Shown one piece after another: positions 34,604-46,860 of a stretch of DNA of 64,000 nucleotides. The first letter of the stretch is position 1, and every line of letters begins with the position of its first letter. The notes below the pieces were generated by a model. The model was not told the origin of the DNA and did not search any database. It saw nothing but the letters and a program-made list of their open reading frames with translations. The translations under genes and the position numbers were made by a program. The DNA lies in NCBI GenBank assembly GCA_943735955.1, contig OX030955.1, positions 15,261,083 through 15,325,082 on the forward strand. Direction: 5' to 3'. The DNA is from Piscicola geometra (Eukaryota > Annelida > Clitellata > Hirudinida > Piscicolidae).

Positions 34604-36086
34604 GGGGAGACCGTGGCTGTATGCTACAAGGGTAAAAAGCTTAATAACTCATATAATAAAAAATATAAAATGAAAAAAAAAATTATTTAACATTCTTGAT
34701 TCATCTTTCACCTTTTATAAAAAAGTAAACGTTGTATTCGTGTTTTTAAACATTTTATAGTCTTTTTTCTTTTTTAGAAGACTTTATTAAGTTTAAAGAG
34801 TTTGAATATTTTTGTATATCTTAATTAGTATTTACAATTTTTTGAATTTTTTAAAAATAACTTTAAAGCAAGCTTTCATGAAAAGGTTTAAAGCTTGTTT
34901 CATGCTTTTATTAATGGCGTTTATTTACTAGTAATTTTTAAATGAGTATTGGGGTTTGTTACAAGCATATTGGGGTTGTTTGTTACAAACCGTTTTAACG
35001 ACATCCCAAGTGAAGTAGTTTATACAACTCAATCTAAATATTTTTTTTACTTTCAAGTAATATAATAAAGTATATGTAAACCAGATGTTTTAAACCATGC
35101 AGTGGAGAATAAATAAAATAAACACGACGTTTAATCCGAATGTTTTTGCCTAAACGGCTTGAACTTCATGATACTTTATCAAATTCACAAAAAGAGGTTA
35201 ACGAACAAAAATATTGAACATAGTCGAAAAGCATTTACTACTAAGCCAGAGTGGGAAATAACAGACTTAGTTCAAATAGAAGCGAAACTGTACCATGGGT
35301 GGCGATCCTGGGGTGGTCCTAGGGTCCGTCTTTCTGTTGATCCCCCACTTGGAAAAAAAATGTTTAAACTCTTGTTTAGATGCGAATATAATTGTTAAAA
35401 ATGGCATAAAACAGAATGTTTACATAATAAAACATTGGGAGTATGTGTAGTTATAGTTATAGCTGTCAAAAACAAAACTATTCATTGCTTACTTGAATAT
35501 TCGTATCAAAACAAAAGTGGAAAAATGTTTTTTTAAGTGGGAGGAGGGGGTCCCTCCAAGACTTGCAGCAGATCCCCCGCCCCTGAACTGTACCATGGTC
35601 TTCCACCAAAAAAGTGAAAAAGTTTGTATATAAATATATTGTGAAAACGAAATCAGGTTTTTGAAAAATTAGATAAGGCTCAAATGGCAGGCGCTGATTG
35701 GCTTAAGTCATTTTTTACACGAAACAGTTTCCTCTCAATTCAGACTTATTAGGCTACATGTCTGAACCAAGCCACCAGCATTAACCGAGCAAAATTTAAT
35801 TTTTCTTTTGAATAGCTGGCTTTGGTTATAAACTTTAACAAACCTCAATCAATTACTGTGTTTATTTTATTTAAAATGCATGTTTGACTTTTGAATCAAT
35901 TCAACCCCGACTACTGTTTGTTACATTAAGGACTCTCTCGAACTTTTACTTTTTTTCAATGAATTTAAATAACAAACCAGTTTTTTGTGCACTAACTTGT
36001 GATTAATATAATTTTTAATATGTTCTAGAAATAAGGAACTTATAACAACATTTGTACAAATAGTAACATACAGCCTCGGTCTCCCC
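34604..36086. mobile_element. TA-flanked DNA element with GGGGAGACC termini, 1,483 bp
   Basis: The left end GGGGAGACCGTGGCTGTATG and the inverse of the right end GGGGAGACCGAGGCTGTATG match at 19 of 20 positions and continue with TTAC/CTAC. The left flank is TA and the right flank TG (a likely mutated TA). No transposase frame is visible, so it is non-autonomous. A second element with GGGGAGAC-like ends lies at 58295-59210. TA target duplication would suit the Tc1/mariner group or a related one, but the class is not proven. Confidence 0.75.
35294..35585. mobile_element. 292-bp hAT MITE nested in the TA-flanked element
   Basis: Termini CATGGGTGGCGATC and, on the other strand, CAGGGGCGGGGGATC resemble those of the 2,987-bp hAT element. 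An exact 8-bp duplication AACTGTAC lies at 35286-35293 and 35586-35593. The interior contains AGTATGTGTAGTTATAG, the inverse of a subterminal stretch of the large element near 32005-32030. It is therefore a deletion-type relative that uses the same end sequences. Confidence 0.9.
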
Positions 36087-36441
36087 TGCTTGGTGAGGTT
36101 TTTGTGAAGAAAAATTAAAAAAACTATATATCTTATATTGACATTATTTCTCATCCTAAAAAACTAGAGCCGTGTAGAAACTAAAAGTAAAAAATATTAT
36201 AAATTGATTGCCCGAGCATTTTCAACCATGCTTCAACCAAGATCTTTGGATAATCAATCGATAAATATTTAACTAGGCCTACGTACAGGTTCTAGTAAAA
36301 CAAACATACGTTTTTTAAAGATTTCGATAAGTATATTTATATTTTTAGATTCTTCAAAATCGTTATAGTAAAAATATTTTTTATGTGTATTCAATTGATA
36401 TAACTGGTTTGACCATATCTTCAAGAATAAATTAGAATACA

Positions 36442-36468
36442 ATATAAGTTATATGATATAACTTATAT
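36442..36468. repeat. Perfect short palindrome
   Basis: Arms ATATAAGTTATAT and ATATAACTTATAT, 13 bp each, around a single G at 36455. Low sequence complexity makes this only mildly notable. Confidence 0.8.
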
Positions 36469-37143
36469 GGTTTAATATAGGTTTGGAGTGGAAGCTTTTT
36501 TGTTTAGCACCCATCAAATTATAATTTTATACGTTTTCAAAAATTGGAGATACGTATCTTTTATATTTTTTGATATTATAAAATGATAATCTAAAAAACA
36601 AACCTTGAATCGAAGCTTCGAAAAGAGCAAGACGAAATATTACATTTATTATGACGGTGTATTTAAAGGCTTGAAGATCTTATTAATTGTAAATCACTAT
36701 CTTAAAGCTTACAATAGAAGGCTTAAAGTAAGCTGCTAATAAAAAAAAGATATTGGTACACATTTCTAGAACCTATTAGGGGTTCACAAATTTATTGGAA
36801 AAAAAAAGTATATTATATTAAAATGGTTAGGTCAACTAAACATAGTATATGAACATAGTATTTCTAATAAAAACCGATGAGGTTGAGGTGCAATGTAGTT
36901 CTTCAAAATCTTGTGAGTTCGATTTCTACTATTGACTAGTAGCTATCGAGGACAGTATTTTAGAACTATTATTGAAACAAGAAGACACAAGACAAAAAAT
37001 TAGAAGACGAGTTATTTTTTATAATTATTAATAATTATGATCCAACCTCTGTATTTATCTTTTTCTGGTTCTGCTTCAATCTAAAGCTCGCAAGTTTGAT
37101 ACATTATAAATAAATATATAATTTTAGAAAAGTATGTAAAAAA

Positions 37144-37229
37144 TCCCGCGAGACGGAGTCGAACCACCGACCTAAGAATTAATAACTTACAACTACAGTC
37201 TTCCACTCTACCAACTGAGTTATCATGGG
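37144..37229 (-). tRNA. tRNA-Tyr (GUA) with a 13-nt intron
   Basis: An 86-base gene on the minus strand. It has an acceptor stem CCCATGA/TCGCGGG (one A-C mismatch, one G-U), D stem ACTC/GAGT, anticodon GTA at the proper place, then a 13-base intron starting after G37 (the standard eukaryotic tRNA intron position, and tRNA-Tyr is the classic carrier). The T arm GGTGG/CCGTC closes a TTCGACT loop, with discriminator A. A box TAACTCAGTTGG and B box GGTTCGACTCC are both near or at consensus. A run of six T follows at once as the RNA polymerase III terminator. The A-C mismatches in the acceptor and anticodon stems leave some doubt about full function. Confidence 0.85.
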
Positions 37230-40200
37230 TACGAAAAAATTTAATTTAATTTTTTTCAAAATAAAATTTTAACTTTTAGAAAATTTCAAAGCATTTATTT
37301 TATATAATATCTTTTTTATGAATTAAGTTTATTTTATTCGTAGCTAATAAATTTAACTAAAATTTAACTGAGCCTAAACGGTTAGGGCATAATCGTAATC
37401 CTAATAAATCAATTTACTTTTAAAAAAAAATTTATTTCAATATAATAAAGCAATCCACAGAATGCCTAATATTTTAGACAATCCATAGAATGCCTGATTC
37501 AATTAGTCATTCTGTGAAATTATTGAAAATGTTATTTATCTTGAACTTTTTGCCATAAAATATAAATTTTAAACTTAAGATTAAAACGTACTCTATTTTT
37601 TCCTTCTGATTTGTTAAATAAAATGCTATTCATCTTTAAATTGGTACAATAAACAATGAAACTGTAGAAAAAATATTATAAAATTGTACTTTTTGAAATA
37701 AACATCTGAACTGATTACGACAAAATTGCAAAGAAACAATTTGATTTGATTTGAAAAGCAAATATCAAATTTTGAATATAAGTATGGGCTAGCAGTATTA
37801 CTATTAAATAAACATTTTCACCGTTTGCTCATCTCTATTCTCTCTACGATTATCATTTCTTTGCTTTTTGAATTAATTTTATTTTGAAACGATTTCGGTG
37901 TTTAAATAATGTATTATAGAAGGTGAAGAGTGAATTATAATTTTGTTAGAATTTTTTCTAAATTTTTAAAAGAGAAAAAATTATTTATTGAGTGCATAAA
38001 AAATCTAATATTTATTTTATATTTTATTTTTCGAAAACTTGAAAACATTAAAAATCTAAATGAATTTACTATAGGTGTAAAAAAGTTTAACGCTCGAATT
38101 TAATTAAAAAAAGTATTTCAAAAATGATTAAAGTTATTTGGACAATGTTAAATTTCTTTTTCAATAAATTCGAATAAACTTTTGTCATTTATTGAAACAA
38201 GTCTGCAGAAGAGAAGTCTAACTGGACAGATGTTCAATTCAATTCAATTCAAAAATGATTTTAGTCAGCAAATTAACATGATTAATTTCTAGGAGGCCCG
38301 AAGTATACACTTGTTGGGCCACCCAAACAAAAAATTACAGATGTTATACTGTAAAACCCCATAAATGAGACGTACCTGTTTTTTCAAGACCACAAAAAGA
38401 GAAAACAAATATAAAGAAAGGAAAAGATTTCTGGACGTATTCCCAAACTTACTATAGCAACATTTTTGCGCTAACGTCATTAGAAAACTTGAGAGATTAA
38501 AAATGAGAAACAAAAATGTGCGCTTTATACATGGTGTTTTATGGTATTTTCTAAAAACAAAGTGGGTTCAAGATTTTTTTATAGAAAGTTAGAAAATGGA
38601 AAAATAAAATTATTTTTTGTTTGTTTAAAATAATATGTGCACAACTCCTAATTGAATGACAGAAGAATAAAATAATTAAGTTTGTTTTTATTTCAATATT
38701 GTTTATTATTTTCATTTTTTCACGAAAGTTTTATTGAAGAAGTGAATATTACTACCTGCATTAAACAAAAAAAAGTTAAATAAATTATTGTCTGAAAATA
38801 TGAAGATTCGATTCGAGATTTAATTATTTGACAATATAATTCGAGTTGAAAACTTGAGATTTTAATTGAAATTAGTCTCTTGAAATTCACCTTATTTCAG
38901 AAAAGTTTTGAAATTTTTACATGAAGATTTTATTCGAGATTTACCCAACACTAGCTAACACACATTAAACTAAATAGCTTTGATCGGATGTAGAAGGTCA
39001 TCATTTCCAAGTTTCTGTTTGAAATTTCAGCACACATAATGCGCTTGTTAAAAATGTAACAAAGCTTGCTAAGAGTGTTTGCTTGAGGCGGGAAAATGTT
39101 CTAACTAGCTTGACAACGAAAGTCAGATGAGCTGATGACAGCAGCCGATAGACAAATTAGAATTTATGAGCTCAAGGTGCGGTAATGGTTGCTTATCTCG
39201 AGTAGACTTGAACCCACATTTGACTAGCGTTCCATCCTCAAGCAATATGCTTTGACATCATTATGAACGCAGGTCAATTGTCTTCCGAGACTGTTGACGC
39301 CACCATTAGCTACACAACAAAATAAGAGATTAATATACTAAACATTATAAAGAAATTGAATACAATAAGACAATGTGAAATAAAATAAGTGACATAACTA
39401 ATTATATATTAATCAATGCGTAGTTAAAGAGTGATTTATAAATTTATTTTTACAAGAATTTAAAAATGCTTTTTAAATTTAATGAAGCTTTAGATATTGT
39501 TTATAACCAAACCTCTGTTATAAACAGGTTGAAACTGTATTGTATATAAAACATAATTAATTCAATATCTATTGAACCATTAAAAAGTAATAGAAGTTGT
39601 CAAATAATAGAATCTATGAGAATTGCTTATTGTTGAAGACTTCAAAAACATTCACATCAATCATGCAAGTAGTCCTTTGCAAATGCCTAATGCTATCTCT
39701 TCAAGCAGCATGAAGCAGACAGACAATCCGCTTGCAGCCTTGTCATTCAATAAGGGGAGTGGAGAACTTTACACGCAATCCTCCCTCGGAAATTATTACT
39801 ATTTTCAATTAGGTAGTTTCCCATTATTGTTTGTGAATTATTTTAGTATGTTCTCATAAGTTGAAGAGCTTTTCCAAGTTAACAGAAACATTTTATAACA
39901 TTTTCATATGAATATAATTAGTTTTTAAGATTTTTTTGCTGTTTTTCACGTTTTTAATAGATTCAACCTCGGGTGTTCTTTTAATTCAAACTAAAGCTAC
40001 TAGCTCACACTCATCTAAACGATAATATAATTAATTATGAAAAATGTCATTGTTTGAAATAAATTGTGAATATATTTTGCTAAAAAAGTTTTTTCATAAC
40101 TTAAGTAGGATTTTTTATATATTAAACCGTGATATTGAACGTGAAGAAAATATTTCACATAAAAAACACTTAATATGCGCACTAAGGGGGTTACATCTCC

Positions 40201-41216
40201 TATGTTAAACTGTAGAATTGTTTTTTATAACACATCATTTGCTAATATGTCACATAAAAATTATTTTGAAAAAATAGGTTTCAAAAATACTATTCAGATT
40301 TTGCCGACCATGACCAAAAAATACCATATCACTATTTTCATCGATTACATTACGAAATACGTATTTTAAAACTTATTAGTCTCAATTCTTGTTTTTTTTA
40401 GTTGCTTCAACCAGCTAATAAATTTGTAAAATAAATGATTTTGAGTATTGTTACGATTAAATAATAATTCATTAGTATTGATTAAAAAGTTTTTTCGACT
40501 GTTGGTTGTTTTTTAGACTACATTTTTTAGTTTATAGTGAGATGGCTGCAACAAAAATGGGAAAACCAGCCACAACAACATCAGTTTCAGTTTTGGCAAT
40601 GGTCTCTTTAACACTTTAGGCTGCAGCCTCAACACTTGTTTCAGAAAAATGATGATGATGTTTTTGTGAGAATAATGGTGATGTGGTGATGGTGAGACTG
40701 TAGTAGGAATGATGCTAATGTGGCAATGATGAAGATGCTGTAATGGCAAAAATATTGATGTTGTGGCAATGATGATGATTTGGGTGTGGTTGAATGTGAG
40801 GGGTGGTTTATTTAATTGTTAAGATTATTTGATTTTTAGTTTGTGTCGAACTCATAAAACTTTCAAAACCATTTTTAAATCATTATCGATGTCTAATTTT
40901 TTATGTTTTAGCGTAAAATGGGTAAACTTTACATAGTCTTTTTAAAGCAAAGTTTTTATAATTTATTTCAAACTTGGACTTCTATAAATATTCCTTCATG
41001 AATGTCTGAAGCTCAAGTCTTAAAAAATGTATTCAAAGAAAACTATTATCAATCAAAAAGAGCAGTGCTCAAATAAAACATTTGTTTTCATGAGAAATGT
41101 CATTTTAGAAAACAAAATCGATTATGAAGCAATGATTTATAAGCAATCTTTATTTATAGTCAAAACTAGTTTATAAAATGTACACCTTCAAAGTAATTTT
41201 CAGATTATCATCACTC
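37230..41216. other. Intergenic region downstream of acid sphingomyelinase
   Basis: Mostly AT-rich. A B-box-like word GGGTTCAAGTC lies on the minus strand near 39210, possibly a SINE remnant. A GC-richer open frame sits at 39650-39806. The stretch 40540-40800 has imperfect GATG/GTGATG repeats. No confident gene is visible. Confidence 0.45.
39650..39806 (+). other. Isolated possible exon
   Basis: An open frame with more balanced base use than its surroundings, reading SSPLQMPNAISSSSMKQTDN, then PLAALSFNKGSGELYTQSSL. It ends near GG|GTAGTT-like and AG|GTAGTT donor-like sequence. An AG precedes it at about 39670. I recognise no family, and no partner exon could be joined. It may be a lone exon of a gene with long introns, or a transposon scrap. 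Confidence 0.2.
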
Positions 41217-44200
41217 TTATACATTTCTAGGACGAATGGTGGGCTTGGGAACATTAGGGGGCCAAGCGGTGGGTAGAGCGGTTGGAAGGTTAGGAGGCAG
41301 GGTAAAATTAGGAAGCGTGAAATTAAGGCATTTTCTGTAAAAGTCGTAGTGGATATTTTTCAGACGGCAAATGTGTTCTTTCTTCATCTTAGGCGTGATT
41401 TTGCCCACTTCTCTGGCGTCAGTGTTGAAGTGACGCATGTGCTTATACAACAATTCTTGGTCATTCTCAAGCCTTTATTGGATAGTTAATTAAATTTGTT
41501 TGAAATACACATGATATATAACTAAAGTTTAAATTTATTTTCCTTCATGTAAACTGAACTATTGTACTTTTATAGGAACAACCTGTTGATGAGTGAGTGC
41601 CAAGATTGAGGACTGAGATCGGGCAGTTGGTACTCTTTCTTGGCTGAATACAACTCTTTAATGTGCTTGCTAATGTTTGTCGATTGAACGTCTGAAAATA
41701 ATGTTCGTTTTCATGATAAAAAAATCATAATTGTGAAAAACTTACAGATTATTTTATCGAAGAAAAAATGTAATATAACTAAACGATTAAAACTTCAATG
41801 AACCAACTGTCAAGCTTGGAAAGGTCAAGATAATACTGCTGGTAGTCGAGCAGAGTGAAGGACTTCTTGTGAAGGCGATAAAGCCTCATTGCGGGGTTCC
41901 TGTAGTTGTTGCTCGACACCGAAGGAGCAGCAAGCGTCACCACTGCTGGCTTCTTTGCGTCATATACCTGACAGTTAAATTTCTACATCAATTTTTAGTT
42001 ACTTAAAAATATCGTTATATAAAAAATCTAAAGTCTTATTTCTTTACATACCACTCTGAACTCATTGTAATGTGTGTGGCCGTTGACCACTAGCACCAAC
42101 GTGTTCTTAAACTCTACAAGTATTTTTTCCAGCTCCACTGACTGAGAAACCACAAAATCAGAAGTACCCATTGGGTTGTGAAAAGCCAGAATCACCTTTA
42201 AATAACAGTAAACAATTATAACAAGATTTAAATAGTTTTCAATGTATAAAATAACTAAATTTTTTATGTGAAAATATTTTTATAATAGCATGCCTTTTCT
42301 TTATTTCTCGAAGCTTTACTGAGAGTATCTCTAATAAAATTGTAGGTTTTTTTTGCTTCGGTAGAAAAAATCAAAGAATTATGGTTGAAGACGTTGTAAA
42401 AGTTGTAAGTATACCTGACGAATCAAATGTGACCATTTAACATTTAAAATTTTTATAATAAGTTCAAGTTAATATTTTTGATCGCTTTTTTCAATTAATC
42501 ATGCATAAAATCCCAAAAATGCATTTAAAAAATCTTACATACATGTACATGGAGTTGAAGGTGACAAGTCTAAGGCCTTTAACGATGAGCTGAGAGTAAT
42601 ATCCTCCTCTTCTAAGATCTCTCTCATCATCTGAACTGAAATTGGCTAATGTCTTCCAGGAAGTTATGAAGTGATCAATAAAAGCCTGCAGGGTATAGAA
42701 ACATAGATTAGCATTGTAACATTGATGAATTTAATTAGTTGGAGTTAACTCGGAGTATTAGCGTTTTAAAATACAATTTTTAAAAATATAGATTAATTTA
42801 CTTCAGACTCTTTGAGTTCTCCTAACGAAAACAAGTTCGTGGGGTATGTTTCTGAAATATATATTTTACGCAATGTGCTTTTTAGTATTTAAACAATAAT
42901 TCTTAAAATTAAACTTTTTAAAAAAGTATAACAAGAAAAAACGAAAATAAAGGTACCATGATTTCCTATTAATGGGAGCACTTTGTCGAAGTGTTTTTGG
43001 AATAACTTAGTAGTAGTTGTGGTAGCCTGCATCTGTGATTCGAATGTTTCTTCCCATAAAGTGTGAGGAGCTAAATCACCTGTCAAGTAAAAAAAATTCT
43101 AAGGGAAAATGATTACTTCCACTTGGAATATAGCTTATTAGGTTATTTCATGAATATTTAATATTGGAAGTTGGTACTTATCATGAAACCCTCCCCCCCA
43201 CACCTAAAAAACTAAATCCAAGTTATAGCCTAAAGCGTCAGCGTTGTCGAGTAAAAAGAAACCGTAAGATAATTTAATTTACTCAAATTTTATGATACTA
43301 ATGTGAATTAATATAAAGCTTAATATAAAATATTATTGTAAAAAATATATATAAATATTTGTGCCGCCCAAACTACACCTGGCTTCAGCATTACCCTGAA
43401 AAAAGTTCTGCAATTGATTGAAACGGATATAATGATAAACCAGGTTTTACAAATTTTTACAGTGGAAAAGACGTCTATAAAAAATTCTAGTGTAGTTTCA
43501 CATACACTTGACATGTGTCTTTAGCTGGCTCCCGAGTTCAGACACACCCTGGAATCGATACATTGAGTTTCAGTGATCTTAATGAGTTCTCAAGCCAGAA
43601 CCCACTGGTTCTGACAATCGCCTAGCCTTTCTAGTCAATGAAGTAATAGAACCTCCCTATTTCAAGTTGTTCTGGTGTTGTTTGCTTGGGTGTGCACGTG
43701 TTATCAGAAGCAGTAGTTGAGCACTTGGAGTAAGTCTATAAGCTAACTTCTTTCATTCAGCTTCATTAAAAGTAAATTGAATGAATTCATTAGATCCATC
43801 CTCTTACAAAAACGCTAGCAGCCTAGAGATGCCAGGTCCCGTCTTTCAGAGGTTTCAAGGCAGCGGCCCAAGCAAATAAATAATTAAAACTTAACTAGAA
43901 TAAAAGAAAGAAAGCTAATTTTATAAGAAAAAAAAATAAATAGAAAAAATCGAAAAAGACTTGATCTTTTATGTCTGTTTAAATCAAAAGTTTAAAGTAA
44001 TTTTAACAAATGAAAGTATCAACGAAGAAAATTTAAATTTGAAAAATTTGAACAAAAATTAAGAAAGTTAGAAAAATGTGTTTTTCTAGTGAATAAAAGG
44101 TTTAAAATTTTCCATTTTTTGTGTTATTTTTGACATAACAATTAATTTTGTTAGTGTTAATTAAGTGGACGCATGGAAATTTTAAAATTGATGATTAAAC

Positions 44201-45786
44201 CTATAGAAAAAAAAACTTTTTGAATAGATATATTCTAAAATAGTTATTAAAACACTAAATGATAAAATTTTAAAATGAAACTTACCCGTGAATAAAACCA
44301 GGTCAGGCTTGAATGATTTAATTTTCTGAATGAAAGATTCCAAAGTCCTTTCCGGAATATTGCATTCGTACTCACCCCAGTATCCAGCAAAACCCTAAAA
44401 AATAATAATAAAAATTAACTTTTTAACGAATAAAACAAAGTTTGGGTATAATACAAAAATTAAATTAATGTTTAAAAACCTTTCCCCATTTCGGAACACA
44501 ACACACTGAAAGTCCACACTCGGTTTCTGTTTTCTTGGTGATATAGAAAGCAAATGAAGCATGTATATTAATTTAATACATTTTCAGATTTAAAAAAATA
44601 AAATAATGACGAGCATTGTTATAGTGGCGTATAACCCAAACGGGCTTCTACGCCAATTAGGCTGCATATTTTCATTTGCGCCTTTGGGTCACTAAGGCAT
44701 TAGTTGCACTCGAACAAAACCTTGTAGCTCTTAAATTCAACAAAACATACACTAAATAATTGTAAAGACTTAATAATAATTAACTTTACATCAACTCTAT
44801 GTCAATATAAAAGAACCTCTTCATATTTTTCTTCCATGTGAATATCAGAGATTTGTGCAATCGTTATAATGTCAGAGTCATCAAAAGTTTCTTCTTTTTC
44901 GGTAGCGTTTCCAGCTCCATCCAAGAGGCTGTCATCAGTATCGCTTATTTGAAACATTAAACTTTCTTCTCTTGGTGGAAGACATGCGTTTTGAAATGGA
45001 CAAAATTTTTTCAGAAAAAGAGGGTTTTTGCCTAGTATTATATCAGCCTGCAATAAATACCGTGTTATCAAACATTATATTTTAAGTATTTCGGAAGAAA
45101 AACTTTTTTGTAAATTAACTTTCCATCAGTTCAATTATTTGTGCGCAAATTTTGAAGAATTATATTGAACGTTAATAATCACTTACGTGCGGTCCAAACA
45201 AATCTATAGTTCCTTCGCATAAAGGTTCTGCTCTGAATCCCATAGAACCCATTACTATCTTGCATAACTTTTTTAATTTATCTTCGACAAAAGTATAATT
45301 GCTATTTTTTATAGCATATTTTAAACCATAGACAATTCCCTGTAGAATGAGGATAAGGTTAGATATTTATTCAGTTTGATACAAAAAGTTATGTTTTAAT
45401 ATTCCAACTTTAGAGCCAATGAAAAGTTAATGATGAAATCTTACCATGCAGATTTTGCAGTCAATCGTTAGATTTTTAATAGCTGGAGGAATTGTAATGT
45501 TGAAGAATTTCCGTGATTCTAAATCATTTACCACAGCTTCATACTCTTCATTGTTGTTGCCATAGGGAGCTTTCAAAAGCATTTCGGACCATTCCTGCAG
45601 ACCAACTTCTGTCACAAAGCCTTCAAAAGCTGTTTTGAGCTCTTCAGTAGGATGAGAAACAATGTTTGCTAGAGATTCGAAGAAACTGGGCTTGTTTTTT
45701 GAGATAGGTTGTCTGTCTAAAGTGGCTCGACTTTCTGCCGAAAAAAAGATGGAAAAAGAGACGAGTAAGCTTATTATGCCTTTCAT
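41217..45786 (-). CDS. SMPD1: Acid sphingomyelinase (sphingomyelin phosphodiesterase)
   Basis: Lysosomal or secreted zinc enzyme that hydrolyses sphingomyelin to ceramide and phosphocholine. Thirteen exons: 45786-45445, 45339-45187, 45047-44817, 44533-44480, 44394-44286, 43079-42957, 42851-42802, 42685-42543, 42414-42294, 42195-42052, 41967-41808, 41691-41583, 41472-41217. They chain in phase to 664 residues, near the usual 630. A signal peptide (1-20) precedes a saposin B-type domain with spaced Cys (about 80-165). The metallophosphatase metal ligands are all present: D233 and H235 (SDIH), D298 (TGD), N336 (GNHE), H448, and H482 and H484 (GHTH). The C-terminal domain keeps the W-SL helix and late Cys, and ends in a Pro-rich tail. 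Exon 9 ends with a GC donor (AAAG|GCATGC). The donor of exon 11 was chosen by phase (A|GTTGGT). The second Asp of the DxHxD-type motif is Glu here. Confidence 0.94.
44632..44715 (-). mobile_element. Retroelement 3'-end fragment in a sphingomyelinase intron
   Basis: On the minus strand GAAGCCCGTTTGGGTTATAC is followed by GCCAC. The same motif, GAAGCCCGTCCGGGTTTACG then CCAC, stands at 57238-57262, about 400 bp behind the LINE reading frame. It is therefore probably a shared 3' untranslated piece, here in the opposite orientation and cut short. It lies in the intron 44479-44395 to 44816-44534 region. Confidence 0.45.
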
Positions 45787-45822
45787 GGTGTAGGAAAATA
45801 ATGAAAAGACCTATCTGAGCTG

Positions 45823-45834
45823 CTTTATATACGC
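45823..45834 (-). promoter_or_regulatory. TATA box of the acid sphingomyelinase gene
   Basis: GCGTATATAAAG on the minus strand, about 37-48 bp before the start codon at 45786. A transcript starting some 30 bp downstream would have only about 10-15 untranslated bases before ATG. No other TATA of this quality lies nearby. Confidence 0.5.
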
Positions 45835-46424
45835 AACAAATAAGTTTTGAAGTGTTGAAATCAAAGTTCAAGAAGCCTAGTATTTTATTTAAAAAATGCT
45901 TATAAAATACATCCTTTTACATTCTTAATGGTCGATAAGATAGTGCTTGTAAAACCTATTCTTCGAGTGATAACGTTCTATTTGCTTTTGTCTATGAGAT
46001 TAGAGTTAGGAACTTTTTACTTTTTCATTTTTATATCTAGATTTGAGTTTGCTTAAAAATAATGAAAAAAAGTTTTAATATAACTCATTTTCATAACTTT
46101 TGAGGAAATTTTCATCGATAAAACAGGAAACTAAGTATTTAACAAAAAGTTACAAATATATAGTTTTAAATATGCATATATAATAAATATGAACTTATGG
46201 TTTGTGGGTGAACTTAATCAACGAGAAAATTAATCAATCTAAAGTGCATTCATTACTCATATTTCGTGATATAAGTTGGCTAATACACAGACAAAAGTCT
46301 TTGACCACAATGCTTATAATGGTTCACCTCTACCATTATAAGCCTCTATTAGTTATATCTTTTTAAAAAAGAAGTAAATTGAGATAATTATTCATACAAA
46401 TTTATGAAAATGCTATAAAAAATC

Positions 46425-46775
<351 letters not shown>

Positions 46776-46860
46776 TTCTATAGCGTTTTTTCCTCAAATT
46801 CAAGAGCGCATAAACTATAACTTTAAAAACCAATTTTTTTATGAAAAAATCGTTGAAATA
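46776..46860 (-). mobile_element. Retroelement 3' end that carries the TCAA array as its tail
   Basis: Read on the minus strand: GCGCTCTTGAATTTGAGG, then AAAAAACGCTATAGAAATTG, then the TTGA array. It aligns with 13215-13275, which has the same words and a short ATTG tail. The 5' limit is not visible. Confidence 0.55.

Noticed and set aside
36840..36950. Possible tRNA-like sequence with TGAGTTCGATTTC
   Set aside because: Only the T loop is recognisable; acceptor and D stems do not pair.
40513..40800. GC-richer stretch with a + strand MAATKMGKPATTTSVSV frame and a minus-strand ETSV...SVKETIAKTETDVVV frame
   Set aside because: Each frame meets a stop after few codons, no splice partner was found, and the flank is an imperfect GATG repeat.
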